Assembly: GCA_028023455.1 (NCBI GenBank)
Contig: JAQFVV010012477.1
Span: forward strand, 2,628,650 to 2,692,649
From: Epiperipatus broadwayi
Taxonomy: Eukaryota; Onychophora; Udeonychophora; Euonychophora; Peripatidae
Reading direction: 5' to 3'
DNA length: 64,000 nt
The notes under the pieces were generated by a model that ran no database searches, was not told the DNA's origin, and saw nothing but the letters and a program-made list of their open reading frames with translations. This document shows, piece by piece, positions 49,498 to 62,179 of this stretch (position 1 is its first letter; every line of letters begins with the position of its first letter). A program made the position numbers and the translations under genes.

Positions 49498-50887
49498 ATA
49501 CCAAGGTATTTGTAACTGTTAACTTCTTCTAATTCATCATAATCAATCTTTATTTTCATATTTTGAGCAAATTGATTAAACATTACTTTAGTCTTTTTAA
49601 CATTTATCTTTAGTCCTACTTTCCTACTTTCATCTGATAATTCCTGCGACATTTCCTGAAGATCTGAAGCATTATTTGCAAAAACAACTACATCATCTGT
49701 GAAATCTAAATGACTTAAATAATCACCATTTACTTTCACTCGTTTAGTTTCCCATTTTAATCCACAAAATACTTCTTGTAGCACTGTTGTAAAACGTTTT
49801 GGAGATATGGAGTCACCTTGTCTTACACCTTTCTCAATGTTGACTTTCCCAGTGTCATTATGTAATCTAATTGTTGCTGTTGCATTTTTATAAATATTCT
49901 TTAAAATATGACAATATCCTGGATCTATACCTTGATGATCTAATGCTTTAATCACTGAAGAAATGTTTATAGAATCAAATGCCTTTTCATAATTTACAAA
50001 TCCAAAACATAATGGCAACTCATATTCATTTGTCCTTTCTATAACTTCTCTCAATACCTGGATATGATCTACTGTACTAAAACCACTTTTAAATCCAGCC
50101 TGTTCTCTTTGTTGGTGAAAATCCAATGTTCTCTGTAGATGAGTTGTAATTATCTTGGTAAAAATTTTATATATAAGTGATAAAAGGCTGATAGGTCTGT
50201 AATTCCTAATATCTTCTTTATCACCTTTTTTAAATATTAATATTATTACTGCATTCTTCCAATCATCCGGTACATCTTTATCATTTAGACATTTGGTATA
50301 TAACTTTGCTAATTTTTTTTTTCTATTTCTTCACCTGCTTCTTTTAAAATATCAATTATAATTCCATCATTACCTGGAGCCTTTCCTTTCTTCATACATT
50401 TAATTGCATATCTCACTTCTTCATTTAAAATTCTGGGCAATTTGGAAGATGTAATAGATATAGGAGGTACTTGTTCTTTATTACTATATAATTCTTGATA
50501 AAAATCGTCTACAAATTTCATGATGTCATCTCTCTTTTTAGTAATAATTCCATCTTTTTTTCTTATTGCAGATATAAATTTTTTACCAATACCAAAATGT
50601 TGTTTTACATTCTTAAGACTTTTATTTTCTTCCACAGCTTTCCTTGCTAGTTCACTGTTATACCTTCTTATATCATTTTCAACTCTTTTCTGCACCATTT
50701 TACAAAATTCGAGATATTCAATTCTTTTTAATGCATCATTTTTGTATATCTTCATATTCCTTCTTTTCTTCACAAATTCTCTAGTCTCAGTAGAAATTTT
50801 ATTGGTCAATTGCTGTTTTTTGCTACCAGCTATCTTTGTTGCAGTTTTCAAAAGTGTATCAGTTATTTTCATATTTATCTCATTCAA
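49437..50887 (-). pseudogene. LINE reverse transcriptase domain
   Basis: Open parts at 50,887-50,309 and 50,126-49,437 cover the linker and RT. KKGKAPGNDGIIIDILKEAG opens the RT region and QAGFKSGFSTVDHIQVLRE precedes motif A. Motif A is FVNYEKAFDSI, where the catalytic first Asp is Asn (codon AAT at 49,994-49,992). Motif B VRQGDSISP and motif C FTDDVVVFA are kept, as is the thumb start SYKYLGIW. A frameshift near 50,300 and another near 49,490 separate it from its neighbours. The Asn alone would be expected to abolish polymerisation. Confidence 0.9.
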
Positions 50888-51034
50888 ATCTGAATCATGT
50901 TAAAAATCTACTAATACTTGAAACCGATTTGTAAGTTCTAATTTAAATTCATTAGAATGTTTCTGAAGATTAGGAATATCAACTTTAAATATTGTTTTCT
51001 TAATAATTTTTGTCTCTAGTTTTACATCACCACA

Positions 51035-51901
51035 TATCTTACACCTTACTAATCAATGATCACTTCCTGTGTTAAATTTATTAAGAACATTACAATCTTG
51101 AAATATGTATTTCCTGTTAGTCAAAATATAATCCAATTCTGCTGTACCTTCATTTGGATGCTTCCATGTCCATTTCCCTTTTAACATTTTTCTCAAAAAA
51201 AAAAAGAATTCATAATATAAAGTTTTTCTTTTTCTGCGAACTCAACAAGTCTATGTCCTCTCTCATTTCTATTACCATAACCAAAATTACCCACAGCACT
51301 TTCATCTTTTATTTTTTTTACCAATTCTAGCATTAAAGTCTCCCATAACAATTTTAAAATGGTGTTTACTCTGATCAAAAGCCTTTTGTTCATCCATATA
51401 AAAATCATCTACTACTTCATCACTATGAGAACTTGTTGGGGCATAAACCTGAAATATCTGCATTTGGTATCTGCTATTAAGTTGTATAAGTAATCTTGCC
51501 ACTCTGTCTGATACACCATCAATCTCCACAATATTGTTCTTCCACTTTTTATTTATAATGAATCCTACTCCACTTGTATTTCCAATATTTGTGCCTTTAT
51601 AATAGAGTATATGTCCACTTTTTAACTCAATTGTCTCTTCACCTTTTCTTCTAACTTCTCAAAGTCCAATAATGTCCCATTTAATATAAGAGAGTTCTTC
51701 TTATAATTCTTGCAATCTTCCTTCACTTGAAAGTGATCTGAAGTTGTAAGTACCTAAATAAAAAGTCATCATCAAATGGCAGCCTGGGTTCGCAATCAGG
51801 GGATTCTTAGCACTCTCTGCCTTCGGCCACCAACTGCTGCCTTGGTTGGTGACTTTACAGCCTCCTGGGAATAAGGACCATGCTTTATTTTTGTCTGTCA
51901 T
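51035..51901 (-). pseudogene. LINE endonuclease domain
   Basis: From an ATG at 51,901 the leader reaches LGTYNFRSLSSEGRLQEL, the usual opening of this domain. It continues through YIKWDIIGL, VRRKGEETIELKSGHILYY, VGFIINKKWKNNIVEI, FQVYAPTSSHSDE, and MGDFNARIGKK, which carries the catalytic GDFN. In the next frame NFGYGNRNERGHRLVEF follows, then LDYILTNRKYIF and GSDH near 51,056. A TGA comes directly after GSDH. The domain nicks target DNA to prime reverse transcription. At least two frameshifts and several stops make it inactive. Confidence 0.88.
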
Positions 51902-52439
51902 AATTGTATATATGTATTGGGAACATATTTATCATTTATACAAACATTCATTCTGCCTTATCAGCCACTAAGAAGAAAGACCATGGTGTTTCTTGATCTT
52001 AAACTCAGAGGTAAAAAGCCAATAAACTGACCATGCTGGCTAATGTGTGTTGGTGAACAGCCCATCCATGTTCATATACTATATGAATAATCACATAGTA
52101 ATAACAGCTGCAACAACAAGAATGTATAGAATGGACATTAGTAATTTGTCCTGCTCGATTCCTTTAAGGCCTCCAAGAGGAATCAAAGGGTCTCCTTTCA
52201 GTTAATATATATATATATAACTACTACCATTAAATGTCTGTATTTTTAAATCATATAATAATAATTCAAACAAATGTATTTAACACCGTATTCAAAATAT
52301 ATATATAGGAAAAATAATAAATTTAATGATAATAAAACCTATTATAAACAATCCTTAAATCCACAGAAGTACTTTTGGTTAATTTCTTAAACCTGCCTCA
52401 GCTGCCATTACATTAAAAAGGAAGACAAAGTGGAAGCAA

Positions 52440-52745
52440 ATGTCATTCAATTCCAATCCCATGAATCTTGTATTTTAATGTTAACAGCTTGTCTATTTAT
52501 TAAATTCATTTTATTCCTATTTATAAAAATTGTCTCGTTGACTTTTCTTTTATTATGGTTTCTCACTTCATGAAAAATTTTCATATTTTCAAAATCAAAT
52601 TTGAATTTATACTTACATGTTGTTTCATGATCAAAGAAAACTGAAGGAGACATTTAATCACCATTATTTTTACTTTTTACATGCTTATATAACAATTTAT
52701 GCTCCCTCAATCTCTTATCAATACTAATTCATCTATATATGATAG
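52440..52745 (-). pseudogene. Penelope-like element C-terminal fragment
   Basis: Minus-strand frame from 52,740 reads DKRLREHKLLYKHVKSKNN (the Arg and E-H end of a GIY-YIG nuclease), a stop, then FFDHETTCKYKFKFDFENMK, IFHEVRNHNKRKVNETIFIN and a closing MNLINRQ. The H, FDF and R-x-x-E/N-x-T-x-I pattern matches the post-nuclease block of Penelope-like elements. The GIY-YIG N-terminal half is not seen. It lies just upstream of the LINE, in the same orientation, as separate debris. Confidence 0.65.
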
Positions 52746-55700
52746 CATACAATTTTGTTTTAATTAACAGACATTTTATTTATATATATGAGAACTAGTT
52801 ATTTTAAAGGATTTCTTTAGTGAAAATGACAGTTATAATTTTTAAATTATATTTTTTTAAAAAGTAAATAACTTTATTCAACAACAAGTAATATGCATTT
52901 CCAGTATATTTTGTAAAAATAAAGAAAACTTCAAAAATCTTCCTAAATTAGGGAACACAAAAAAAGTTGCTGGAGTTTTTTTAAATATTTATAAATTAAC
53001 CAAGAGTTGCCTGATTAAAAAAAAAAAAAAACTTTTAAGATTATTTTTTTTTAAGTAAAAAAAAAATTATCATTAAAAATAATGTATTATTAAAAAATAA
53101 ATGAATATTCTCATAAGAATGCCAGTTTGAACATGTTTATTTAAATTACTATACAGCACATCAGAATGTTTATATATAAATACAAAAATTTTATGTATAT
53201 TTTCAACATGGAATTAATTGTAACTGTATAATATTTTTAATAAAAGTATTATTTTGACAAATTAAAATATCATATGACATAAACATCTGTGTGTGCACAC
53301 ATCTATATTCATATATATATTAAGCCAGTCATTAATTATGTATCATAGAAATTAATTTTATTTATAATTTTATGACAATTAAAATATGTTTTCAAATTAT
53401 TATACCACACATATGTGTAATTATATATATATGTTTGTATGTGTGTTTGATATTTTAACATATTTGTAAATCACAAGGTCATAGCCTATTTTTTGGTGAT
53501 AATCAAAATCAGAAGGCTTAATTTATAAGTGTAGCTGCATTCTGCAGAACTTAATTTTATTTTAGATGTTATTAACAAATTAATATTTAACTGTTTAACA
53601 TTATTCAAGTGCATTTATTGAATCTGAAAATAGTTTTAGAATATTATCTAAACTAAATTCATGCATAATGGCCTCTTCTATAAAAAAGATTTATGTTTAA
53701 TGTTATGGATGTCCAGATAATGATGATCATAATTGGTGAAATGTGATTATTTTAATGTGCATGCACTGCATTTTATTTTAATTAATTAAAAATTACATTT
53801 GTAGTTGGCCAATAAATTAATGGTACTAAGTTTTCAGAGAGCAATAATGATGATCAGCATGTTATAGTATTCCAGCATTATTTTTTATTGTTATATTCTT
53901 ATAGGTTATCACTTATGTTTATGCTTCCAAATTATTATTTAAATAATTTGCCAGAAGTTGGCAAAAGCTGTATAATTAGTATGGTCTATTAAAAACTCAT
54001 TTCAAATCCAGTCACAGTATTGATTTTTATTGTTGATCATTTATGATGATGAATGATTATTATGTTTGTTTAATGCCAATAAACTTTTACTTATTTATAA
54101 TGTTTGTGCTGATCCCTCAGACTCAAATCATCATATTTGTTATGAGATTTTCATTCCTCATGCTATTTATTTATATTTCATTTTATATTTTATTAACTGG
54201 GGATTATGATGATGAGTGCAATTATCTCAGGTTCATCCACAAGACTAATTACAGTTACAAATGGATATCCAATTGTTGGCTCATTTCTGATCACATATTG
54301 GTGTCCATAACTACAAAATTGCCATTCAACTTGATCTCAAATATAACCATGTCTGAGGAAAAAAGTATGCATTTTATGCAGAATTTTAAAAATTAGTGTC
54401 AAATATGAGACAAGAATATTGATAGTTATAGATTATAAAAAAAGTTTTAATGTAGATTTTCACTGTGTCACTTGCTTATTCTTTTAAAGCAAATAGTTTT
54501 TATCTGACCAACATACTTATAACATATCGGCACTTTATGCCAGTATAGGCATTTGGTGAGGTGCAGATGAATTATTTTACTAGTCATATAAATTTTAATG
54601 CTGGTTAGATTCAAGTGTGATGTTTAATTGCCTTGATAATCTGTAAACAAGTCTATCTAATTTTGTTTCTCTAAATACAATACTTAAAGTGTTATCCATA
54701 AGTTTAAAGGTCAAAGAATTGACCAAATTTTAATTACAATTTAATCACATGATAAGTGAAATAAATGATGATCCCTTGTTATTGTAAAATTTGAAATTTT
54801 AAAGATGGGACTATTAATATGCTTCATACAATTTATTCAAAGGAAATGACAAATCATATTCCCATTTTTTAAAAGGGATATTATATAATAAATGATAAAA
54901 AATTTCTTTTAAATGCTTTCATTAATTTTGAAAAATGGATTTATTTGATTGTTAACTTTTGATCTTTTTCATATTAGAAAAAAAATTTAAACTAAACATT
55001 TTATTTCAACTCAATATAATTGCTGGACTATTAATATATAACTAATTTATATTACTCTGATCTATTTGAAACACATCTTGTCAATACGTCAACTATTTTT
55101 ATAGATATGAAATGCAGTGTGGGTAATATGAAAAATATTCACTAGCTTCATTTATTGCAGTTAGCTATTATTCATAAAACTTTCATTTGTTTTAAATAAT
55201 AATTGTGAGAGCCTGGTAATTTTTTTATTCTTTCTGTTTAGTATTATTTTAAACCATTTTATACTCTTAAAGTATATATCATATTTACTATGTGTACATA
55301 ATTGTATGTATAATAAATCAGTAACTAAATTTTCTATTTAAAATTGTTTGACCATTTTTATTTTTGTTTTAAAACAGTTATTTAAAAAAAAGTTAAAATA
55401 GACAACTGACGTTATTTAAAACTATAGCAAAAAACTAAAGAAACAGAAAATTCTTTATATTTATTTAAAACAATCATTGCAAATGTCTTTCATTAGTAGT
55501 AATGTTTTAAATACAAATAAAACTGTTATACAGTTTTAAATAAAAACTTAGTTACTGATGTATTATATGTATATAAATATTTATACTACAAAGTATAATT
55601 TATACATTAAGAGTATATATACATTAATCAGTTGGCTACATAGCTGCACTAAATAAATAAATAATTAGATAGTTGGCAGCATGTTCTTTAGGTTTGAGTA

Positions 55701-56215
55701 TTAAAAAATTGATTAATGGGGGAATAATATTTAATCTTGGTATATGTAATTTTTATTCTATCTTTTTTCAAGTAAATATTTTAAATTCCAATATGATAGT
55801 ATGAGAATTTTCAAACATTAAATATTTTTAAGAGTATTTTTAAAAAAAAAAGAGAGGGAAGAACAAAATTTTATTTTTAATTAATCAGAGTTGTTTTTTC
55901 TCTATCCCACTTTAATGAAAAATAAAAATCAAATCAGTATAATGAAGTAATTATCTTGTTTTTGCAAAAAAAAATTGTTTTGTTCATTATAAAGGAATGT
56001 TCAGAATTTTATAATATTAATTAATGTTTTTGCTTGTTTTCATATCTATGATTAAGAAGATAATTGGCTAAATAATTGTATTTATAAAATTTTATCTACT
56101 TGGTTTTCATGAAAATTATCATGTAAGAGACAGATTGTAATTGGCCTGTGGGAAAGATTGTTTTATAAAAAATATATATGGGAGTGTGAATACATGATAA
56201 TACCCAAGTGTCTTG
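52746..56215. other. AT-rich intergenic stretch, no gene recognised
   Basis: The best open frame is 54,043-54,396 (+), 117 codons, with a hydrophobic first half (LFIMFVLIPQTQIIIFVM). I recognise no family and do not call it a gene. Several short (AT)n runs and A/T homopolymers occur. Confidence 0.45.
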
Positions 56216-56425
56216 AAAAAGAATTCCTAAATTAAGCATTGAAGAGAAAGCAGTGAAGTTTTAATCCACATAAAAAAACATCATTGACATATTGATAATA
56301 TGAAGTATTATATTTTTGATGACATTCCTTTTTCAAAATACTTTCTTTGTATGAAGAAATTACAAAATTACAAATTTGGACAACTGTAGGCAGACCCATT
56401 GGCCAGCCATTACCCATTTTATAAA
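56216..56425 (-). pseudogene. Penelope-like reverse transcriptase fragment
   Basis: The minus-strand frame from 56,417 reads GNGWPMGLPTVVQICNFVIS, ESILKKEC and YYQYVNDVFLCG. This is the motif B to motif C part of Penelope-type reverse transcriptase (PMG-x-P then Y-x-YVDD-x-F). As in the copy at 15.4 kb, the first Asp of the box is Asn (AAT). The fragment ends 150 bp from the 5' LTR of the gypsy element. Confidence 0.7.
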
Positions 56426-56577
56426 AATCCTTCTTAAAAATTGCATAAATATTTTTATCCTAATTGACAATTATATTTTTTGTCCTTTTCAAAAATTTTG
56501 ATTACTGTATTTACTATTATTTAATTATAAAATTATATATATATATAATACTGCTACTGAGCCGCACTCATGAAAAT

Positions 56578-58017
56578 TGTTGTTTACAATTACTGAAAAT
56601 AAAATACAAAAAAGAGAATTTTTAAACTTGATTAATAAATAATAAAATCAACAAGTTCTCTGTAAATAACCGAATTAAAATATCCCATTTAAAAATAAAA
56701 GAAAATAATCTACAAAAGTTTAAAGAGTAATTGGAAGGGGGAGAAAGTTTAACTAACAAAAGTTAAAAGTATAAAAGTTTAAGAAATAAATCTTTACATT
56801 AAAGTAAAAATACTTCCATTTTGTTTAAACTATTAAAGGAAAAGAAAAGAAAAATCGTAAAACTAAACAAAAAAAGAAATCTATTTTCATTAATTTAAAA
56901 TTAATAAGATTGTAAATAACAAATTGATTGTAAACATAAAGGAATAGTAAAATGTGTGCATGTTGATAAAATAAATGTGTGCATGGTAAAATAGTAAAAA
57001 TAAATGAAAGTATATAAGTTAAAAGAAATTCCCTCAAATATTGCAAATATTCAGAAGCTACATAAAAGAAATGAATTAGCAATGGCTACTAATTAAAAAA
57101 TATCTAAACAACCAGATTAATTAATTAAAATCTACAAAAATTTAATCAAAAGCAGTGGACGAATTTTTAACAATGGATATAGCTGGCGGGTATAGAAATA
57201 AATTAAAAAAAATTAAAAAAAAGGTCATCACATAAATAGTCAGTTTTCACATGTAACAATCAGTTTTTACAATGAGTCTTCAGTCAGTTTGTCACATATC
57301 CAGAGTTAGTGTTTTTTCATAACAATGCAGTGTTAATAGTCCTCAGAAGCATACGGCCAGACTCTAGCCTTAGCCCGATGAAACATCAGAAACATGCCTG
57401 GTAAAAGTGATGCCTGCCTAATAACTTGAAACCGCCCACCAGAGATATCTAGCTGTCTTGAATATTAGTATCATAAAATATCAATCATAGGACCTCCACA
57501 AAAATCCTCAAATCCAATCGGTTAGAAAAACTCACATGAAGCAGCAAACAGCAAGAATTCAAAGTCCAATATCCTATAGGTAATAAAAACATTTTCTTAT
57601 TCCATTTCTGATATTAATGTAACCATTGCAATTATTGGAAGCTTCCAGCATCAATAAAGCAAATGAATTCTATAGCCTGCATAAAATGAACTATTGATGT
57701 GCATGTTTTTAAATGTCATGTACTTATTTAATGCTTTTTAATATATTTTATTGTATGAATTAAAAGTGTGTGTGTGGTCATTATATAAAATATCATTGTT
57801 AGGTTAATTAAGAAGTTATCGAAGTAGTTTAAAATTATAATGTTAATCATTTAGTTAAAATAAATTGTCTTTAAAACTTAATGTCTGTCAGTCAATTCTT
57901 TTACCACTAATTAAAGTGTTAAGGTATTATATTATCCGTTTCATTAAGCTAGTTAGGATTTTTTATGCGCTGAATTAGTTTGCCATCATTCAGAACATAT
58001 TAGTTCTTGTATCTAAC
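56578..58017 (+). repeat. 5' LTR of the gypsy element
   Basis: It starts TGTTGTTTACAATTACT and is matched by the copy at 62,771. Similarity is proven up to 57,889, where the partner leaves the window. The end at about 58,017 is inferred from the candidate primer-binding site that follows. It has about 57 bp at 56,773-56,830 that the 3' copy lacks. A GC-richer block (CCTTAGCCCGATGAAACATC near 57,369) may be transcribed leader. Confidence 0.85.
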
Positions 58018-58037
58018 TGGTGCCTGGAGTTTACTCC
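58018..58037 (+). other. candidate primer-binding site
   Basis: TGGTGCCTGGAGTTTACTCC follows ATCTAAC. It begins TGG, as expected for pairing with a tRNA CCA end, and is where the interior should begin. The tRNA is not identified. Confidence 0.35.
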
Positions 58038-58920
58038 AAAACAAAAAAGTGCTTTGAATGATAGGTGTTGAATTCTGCATCCAAAAAGATCTATGACCTT
58101 CAAACATGGTCACAGTTATATATATATTTTATATATAGCTCTCATTTGGGTATGTATACCCTCTGGGTATTATGCTTCTCTTCCTAAGGAACTGTGGTGG
58201 TGCAATAATTAAATTGCATTGGTGTAGATTGAATTAATAAATAACTGTATCATTTTTTTGTTTAAAAAGTCTTAGAATTTTGCTTTCATAAGTTTAGATT
58301 TTATTAAAGAGTTAAAGGTTCATGCCAGTTTGGGTTCCTCAAGAGATCTACAACACCACCTGATTCAATTGTTTTTTTCAATGTAGAGCAGAACCATTAT
58401 AAATGATAATTAATTAAATATTTTTTCCTGTTTAAAAATATTCAAAGAAATGCTAAATTGTGTAACTGTGTTTATGAAAGTGGTATAATTTAAATAAAGA
58501 ATTGACTGAGACTATTTTTTCTTTCTTTAAATGAAAAAAAGAGAATTAAAGCCAGTTATATGTTTTGGGAAGACTTAAAGCATTGAGGATGGGTTGAGAA
58601 AAAATGACAAAGGGGTGGAGTCAGTTGTATGTTCCATTTAATAAAATAAATAAACAGTTAGTATTTAAATTTATTTTAATGCAAGCATTAGTGAAACAAA
58701 CATTGAAAAAAAAAAGAAAAACAACTTTGAAATAGAAATTTTGTTTCAAAAATGGTGGAAACTGAAAAAGAGGAGATATCTGAGACAAGGATAATGATGG
58801 GAACAATACTGAGAAATATAAAAAATTAATGAAAAAAAAGAAAAGTTAGAAAATGAGCAGGGAAGCGTAAGAACATGTGCACATATAGATAAAGTTAATG
58901 TATTAAATCAGTTTCTAAAA
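58038..58920. other. gypsy leader region, no clear coding
   Basis: Non-coding or badly decayed leader between LTR and gag. An A-rich, lysine-coding part at 58.68-58.86 kb may be what is left of a coiled-coil leader like that at 39-40 kb. Confidence 0.4.
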
Positions 58921-58930
58921 ATAGACATTT

Positions 58931-59420
58931 TTGGGGCACAGAGGGGAGGCTCCAAATGAACATTTTAATAGTCTGGAAAGTTATTTTGCACTGAATAAAT
59001 TAAATGAAGTAGCCAAGGTTGCTATATCTTGCAGTCATATACAGGGTGAAGCTCAATTCTGGTGGGATTTGTTGTTTTCAAAACCAGTGGGATTTGGAGA
59101 CTACAAACAGCTATTGCTGGAGAACTATCAGCTGGAGAACTATCAGAAGATAATTAAGCATCAGATGGAGCAGGAGAAATGGAGATCTGGGGAAATTATT
59201 TATCACATTTTTGCCAACAAGTGGCAAAGTTGAGATCGATCATGGCACAACCTTTATCTGAGCAGAAAATTATACAAAGAATTAAATGAAGCCTTCCTAG
59301 TGACATAGAGCAAGTGCTAATCGGAACAAAACAGAAAACAATAGAGCAGATGGCCGAAATGCTTATAGAATTGGACTGCAATAGATGGCTTAGGAAGAAT
59401 AGAGACAGTGAATATAGACA
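58931..59420 (+). pseudogene. gag capsid of the gypsy element
   Basis: The open part 58,931-59,233 contains PNEHFNSLESYFALNKLNE, IQGEAQFWWDLLF, FGDYKQLLLENYQ and IIYHIFANKWQS. After a stop, SIMAQPLSEQKIIQRIK and LPSDIEQVLIG continue the domain. LENYQ is repeated in tandem (two copies of a 15-bp unit near 59,120), a small in-frame duplication. No CCHC knuckle is visible. The capsid would build the particle. Confidence 0.75.
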
Positions 59421-59525
59421 TATGTAATTATCAAACTTGGTGTGTAGCTGGTAAGAGAGAAAACCAATAATGGCACCTCAGGGATGTCTGGAAGTGAAAG
59501 TGTGATAGAAGGGGTGATAACCATT

Positions 59526-59750
59526 GCTTAACTTGATTCTGGAAGCCAAGTGTCAGTGAGTTTCCAGGAAGTATTTAATAGAATAAAATGTACTAACCCT
59601 AAAGTTAAAATTTTTCCATTAAAGACAGTGTATGTCATGATGGCAAATAGTAAAAGAGTGAAGCTGATGTCAAAACAAGTATGGGTAAAATATGTATATC
59701 TGGAAATAAATACAGCCATGTTTTGCTTATCTTTGATGGTCTGATCCATG
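59526..59750 (+). pseudogene. aspartic protease of the gypsy element
   Basis: LDSGSQVSVSFQEVFN starts at 59,532, just after an in-frame TAA. It runs open to 59,744 through FPLKTVYVMMANSKRVKLMS. The active-site D-S-G is intact, unlike D-T-D at 41.3 kb. It is about 70 residues, so the C-terminal half is lost or shifted out of frame. Confidence 0.75.
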
Positions 59751-60029
59751 AGGTTAGACTAAGGTCAGACTTTATGCATAAGACTGGCTGTGTTCTGGAT
59801 TATGAATGAAATCAGGTAAAACTGAATAATGAATCAATAATGTTTATAGCAGACTGAGCAGATAGATATATTAAAGAGCACTGCTTGCAAAGCATGGGAA
59901 TAAAATGAAAATAGAGAAAAAGGCAGAGGAATCGAAGTTGATAGACAGAGATCAGAGGGAACAATTGAAGAAAATAATAAATAAATATGAGAGCATTTTT
60001 TTCTAAGTCTCCGGAGTTATTCAAGAGTA

Positions 60030-60830
60030 TGAACACAGAATAAAACTTTTGGGAGATCAACCATATCAGGCCTGCACATACCCTATACCACATCAGTATC
60101 AGGGCAAGGTGGAGGAATAGATAGAGAAAATTCTTCAATGGGGAATCATCTCTAAATGTTTATCTCCTTTTAATAACTTTCTTGTAACAGTGAAAAAAAG
60201 GACAGGTCTATTCGATTATGTTTGGATGCTCGTCAATTAAATAAGATAACTATGATACAAATGATATTCCATCTATGAATGAGTTAGTGAAATTTCACAT
60301 TAAAAGGATATTTTCAATGTTTGATTTGACCACCAGTTACTGGCAAATCAAGCTGCACCCTAACGATCAGAAATATACCGCTTTTCGGTATAATGGGCAG
60401 GGGCATACAACTTCAATCGGATTCCCTTTGGTTTAAAAAATAGTGGGGTAGAGCTGATATAGTGTCTTGATCATGTGTTATCAGATGCTATCAAAAGTTT
60501 TGTAGTAATGTATGTGGATGATATTGTATTAGCATCAGAAAGTATAGAAGAGCACTTCATGCATTTAGAGCCACTGTTGCACTAGTGCAAACAAAAGGGA
60601 ATAGAAATTAACTTAAGTAAAAGTAACTTATGACTACTGAAGTAAAATTTCTAGGCCATATCATTATTAAAAAGGAGATATGACTAAATCCTCAGAAAAT
60701 TCAGGTGATCCAAGATTTTCGTAGGTCTCAATACAAAGGACATGTAACGTCTTTCCTTGGGTTATGCAATTTCTATAACTGGTTTTACAAATTTTTTTTG
60801 ATATGAAACCATTGATGCAATTGCAAAAAA
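60030..60830 (+). pseudogene. reverse transcriptase of the gypsy element
   Basis: HRIKLLGDQPYQACTYPIP-type text precedes the domain. LDARQLNKIT lies near 60,225. Motif A IFSMFDLTTSYWQIKLHP (60,310-60,363) is followed by KYTAFRYN. The catalytic box VVMYVDDIVLASE is at about 60,502-60,540 and intact. FLGLCNFYNWF follows in the connection. Stops in the motif B region and a frameshift after it break the protein. All metal-binding Asp residues are present. Confidence 0.85.
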
Positions 60831-60889
60831 AAGAAAGACAGTGGGCATAGACTGAAACCCATGAGTGTAGCATTCAAAATGTAAAGGCA

Positions 60890-61330
60890 GGGTTTTTAGA
60901 AAAGGTTATGTTGTCATAGCCTGACTTTTGTAAGCCATTTTTGTGCAAACCGACAGCAGTGGGTTTGTATTGGGGGCTATGTTGTCTCAGATACAAGATG
61001 GGGGGCAGTACATTGTCCTTTTCTTTATTAGCTCATTATTGAAGGGTCCTAAAATAAACTACACCATAACCAAGAAGGAGGCTTTGGCAATTGTATGGGC
61101 ATTTAAAAAATTTTGTCACTAACTGATAGGCTCTGAGGTAATTGTAATTACTGATCACAAAAGTCTTGAGTTTTTAAATATTAGCTAGGATCCTTATGAA
61201 CATCCAGTTGATAAGATGGGGTTTGTTTCTTCAAGAATTTAATTATAGTGCCCGAGATACTGGCAAGGTAAAAAAAATGTTGTAGCAGTCACATTAAGCC
61301 AATATCCTGCAGCACAGAAGCAACATCACT
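60890..61330 (+). pseudogene. RNase H of the gypsy element
   Basis: DFCKPFLCKPTAVGLYWG opens the domain, followed in broken frames by SLLKGPKINYTITKKEAL-type text, VITDHKSLEFLNI at about 61,140-61,180 (TDH intact) and KNVVAVTLSQYPA at 61,276, where the usual Asp of the last motif has become Val. Several frameshifts. Confidence 0.75.
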
Positions 61331-61356
61331 TAAATTGTGATGGGGCATACATCACT

Positions 61357-62175
61357 GTGACAGAAGTTGACAAAGGCAATGAAAACAACCTTCATAAGTT
61401 AAAAGAGTGGCAAAGTGATGATGGGTATTATCAGCAAATAATAAAGTATTTGCTTCACCAGCCTGTGATGAAAATGAGAAATAATCCCATGTGGAGAGAT
61501 AGGAAAGGATACTGCCTAAAAGAGGTGCTGTTACAATGCAAAAGGGAAAGGGATAAACAAAAAAGAATCATTATTCTGGTCACTATGAGGAGAAATATAA
61601 TTAAGCATATACATAAAAAATATGGACACTATGGACCAAGTAAAGTTGAGGGATGGTTAAGCCATTGGTTCTACTGGCTGGAAATACATGCAAACATTTT
61701 AGATGTTATAAATGAGTGTCAAATATGCTCAAATATAAAACCACTTAATGTATCTTGGGTAGGGTGAAGCCCATTTACATGTAACATCTGAATAATTTAT
61801 TAGCAATAGACTTCTACAGAACCCTGCCCTCATTTAATAGAATGAAATATCTTATCACTTACAATGTATTCTGGAAGTTTGTGGCAGCATACCCTATGGA
61901 TCAGGCAAAAGCTAATCAAACCATATGGGTTTTAGAGCAATGACACTTTAGGACAGTGGGAATTCTGGATAAAATCTTGTCTGATTATGGGACACCATTT
62001 GTATCCAACAAGTGGAAAAAATGGATGGAGAGATGTGGAGTAAAACACATACTCATGTCAATACATAACCTGCAGTTCAACCCATGTGAACAAGTCATGA
62101 GGGCATCTATTTCAAGTATATATACAAGAAAATCACCAAAAATTGGTGAAAGAAATCCTGCATATTCTTAATATG
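61357..62175 (+). pseudogene. integrase of the gypsy element, zinc-binding and catalytic parts
   Basis: The open frame 61,357-61,767 (136 codons) ends with the HHCC zinc site: HIHKKYGHYGPSKVEGWL, then NECQICSNIK. After a frameshift the catalytic core reads LLAIDFYRTLPSFNRMKYL (first Asp), ILDKILSDYGTPFVSNKW (second Asp) in the open part 61,956-62,171, and NPCEQVMR (Glu). All three catalytic residues are retained. It would insert element cDNA into the genome. Confidence 0.85.
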
Positions 62176-62179
62176 ATAA

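Larger units (their letters stand above)
48932..52200 (-). mobile_element. RTE-type LINE, nearly full length, decayed
   Basis: On the minus strand the order is a leader from about 52,200, an apurinic-like endonuclease (51.90-51.03 kb), a linker, reverse transcriptase (50.45-49.50 kb), a C-terminal region (49.50-49.03 kb), and a short 3' end with TTGATAATG words and (AT)n. The protein type is the one often annotated as craniofacial development protein 2-like endonuclease-reverse transcriptase. The element has several frameshifts and stops but almost no large deletion. The 5' boundary is uncertain and no target-site duplication was identified. Confidence 0.88.

Noticed and set aside
54043-54396. 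117-codon open frame with a hydrophobic first half
   Set aside because: No family marks. T-rich DNA readily gives hydrophobic frames, and no start or splice support was seen.
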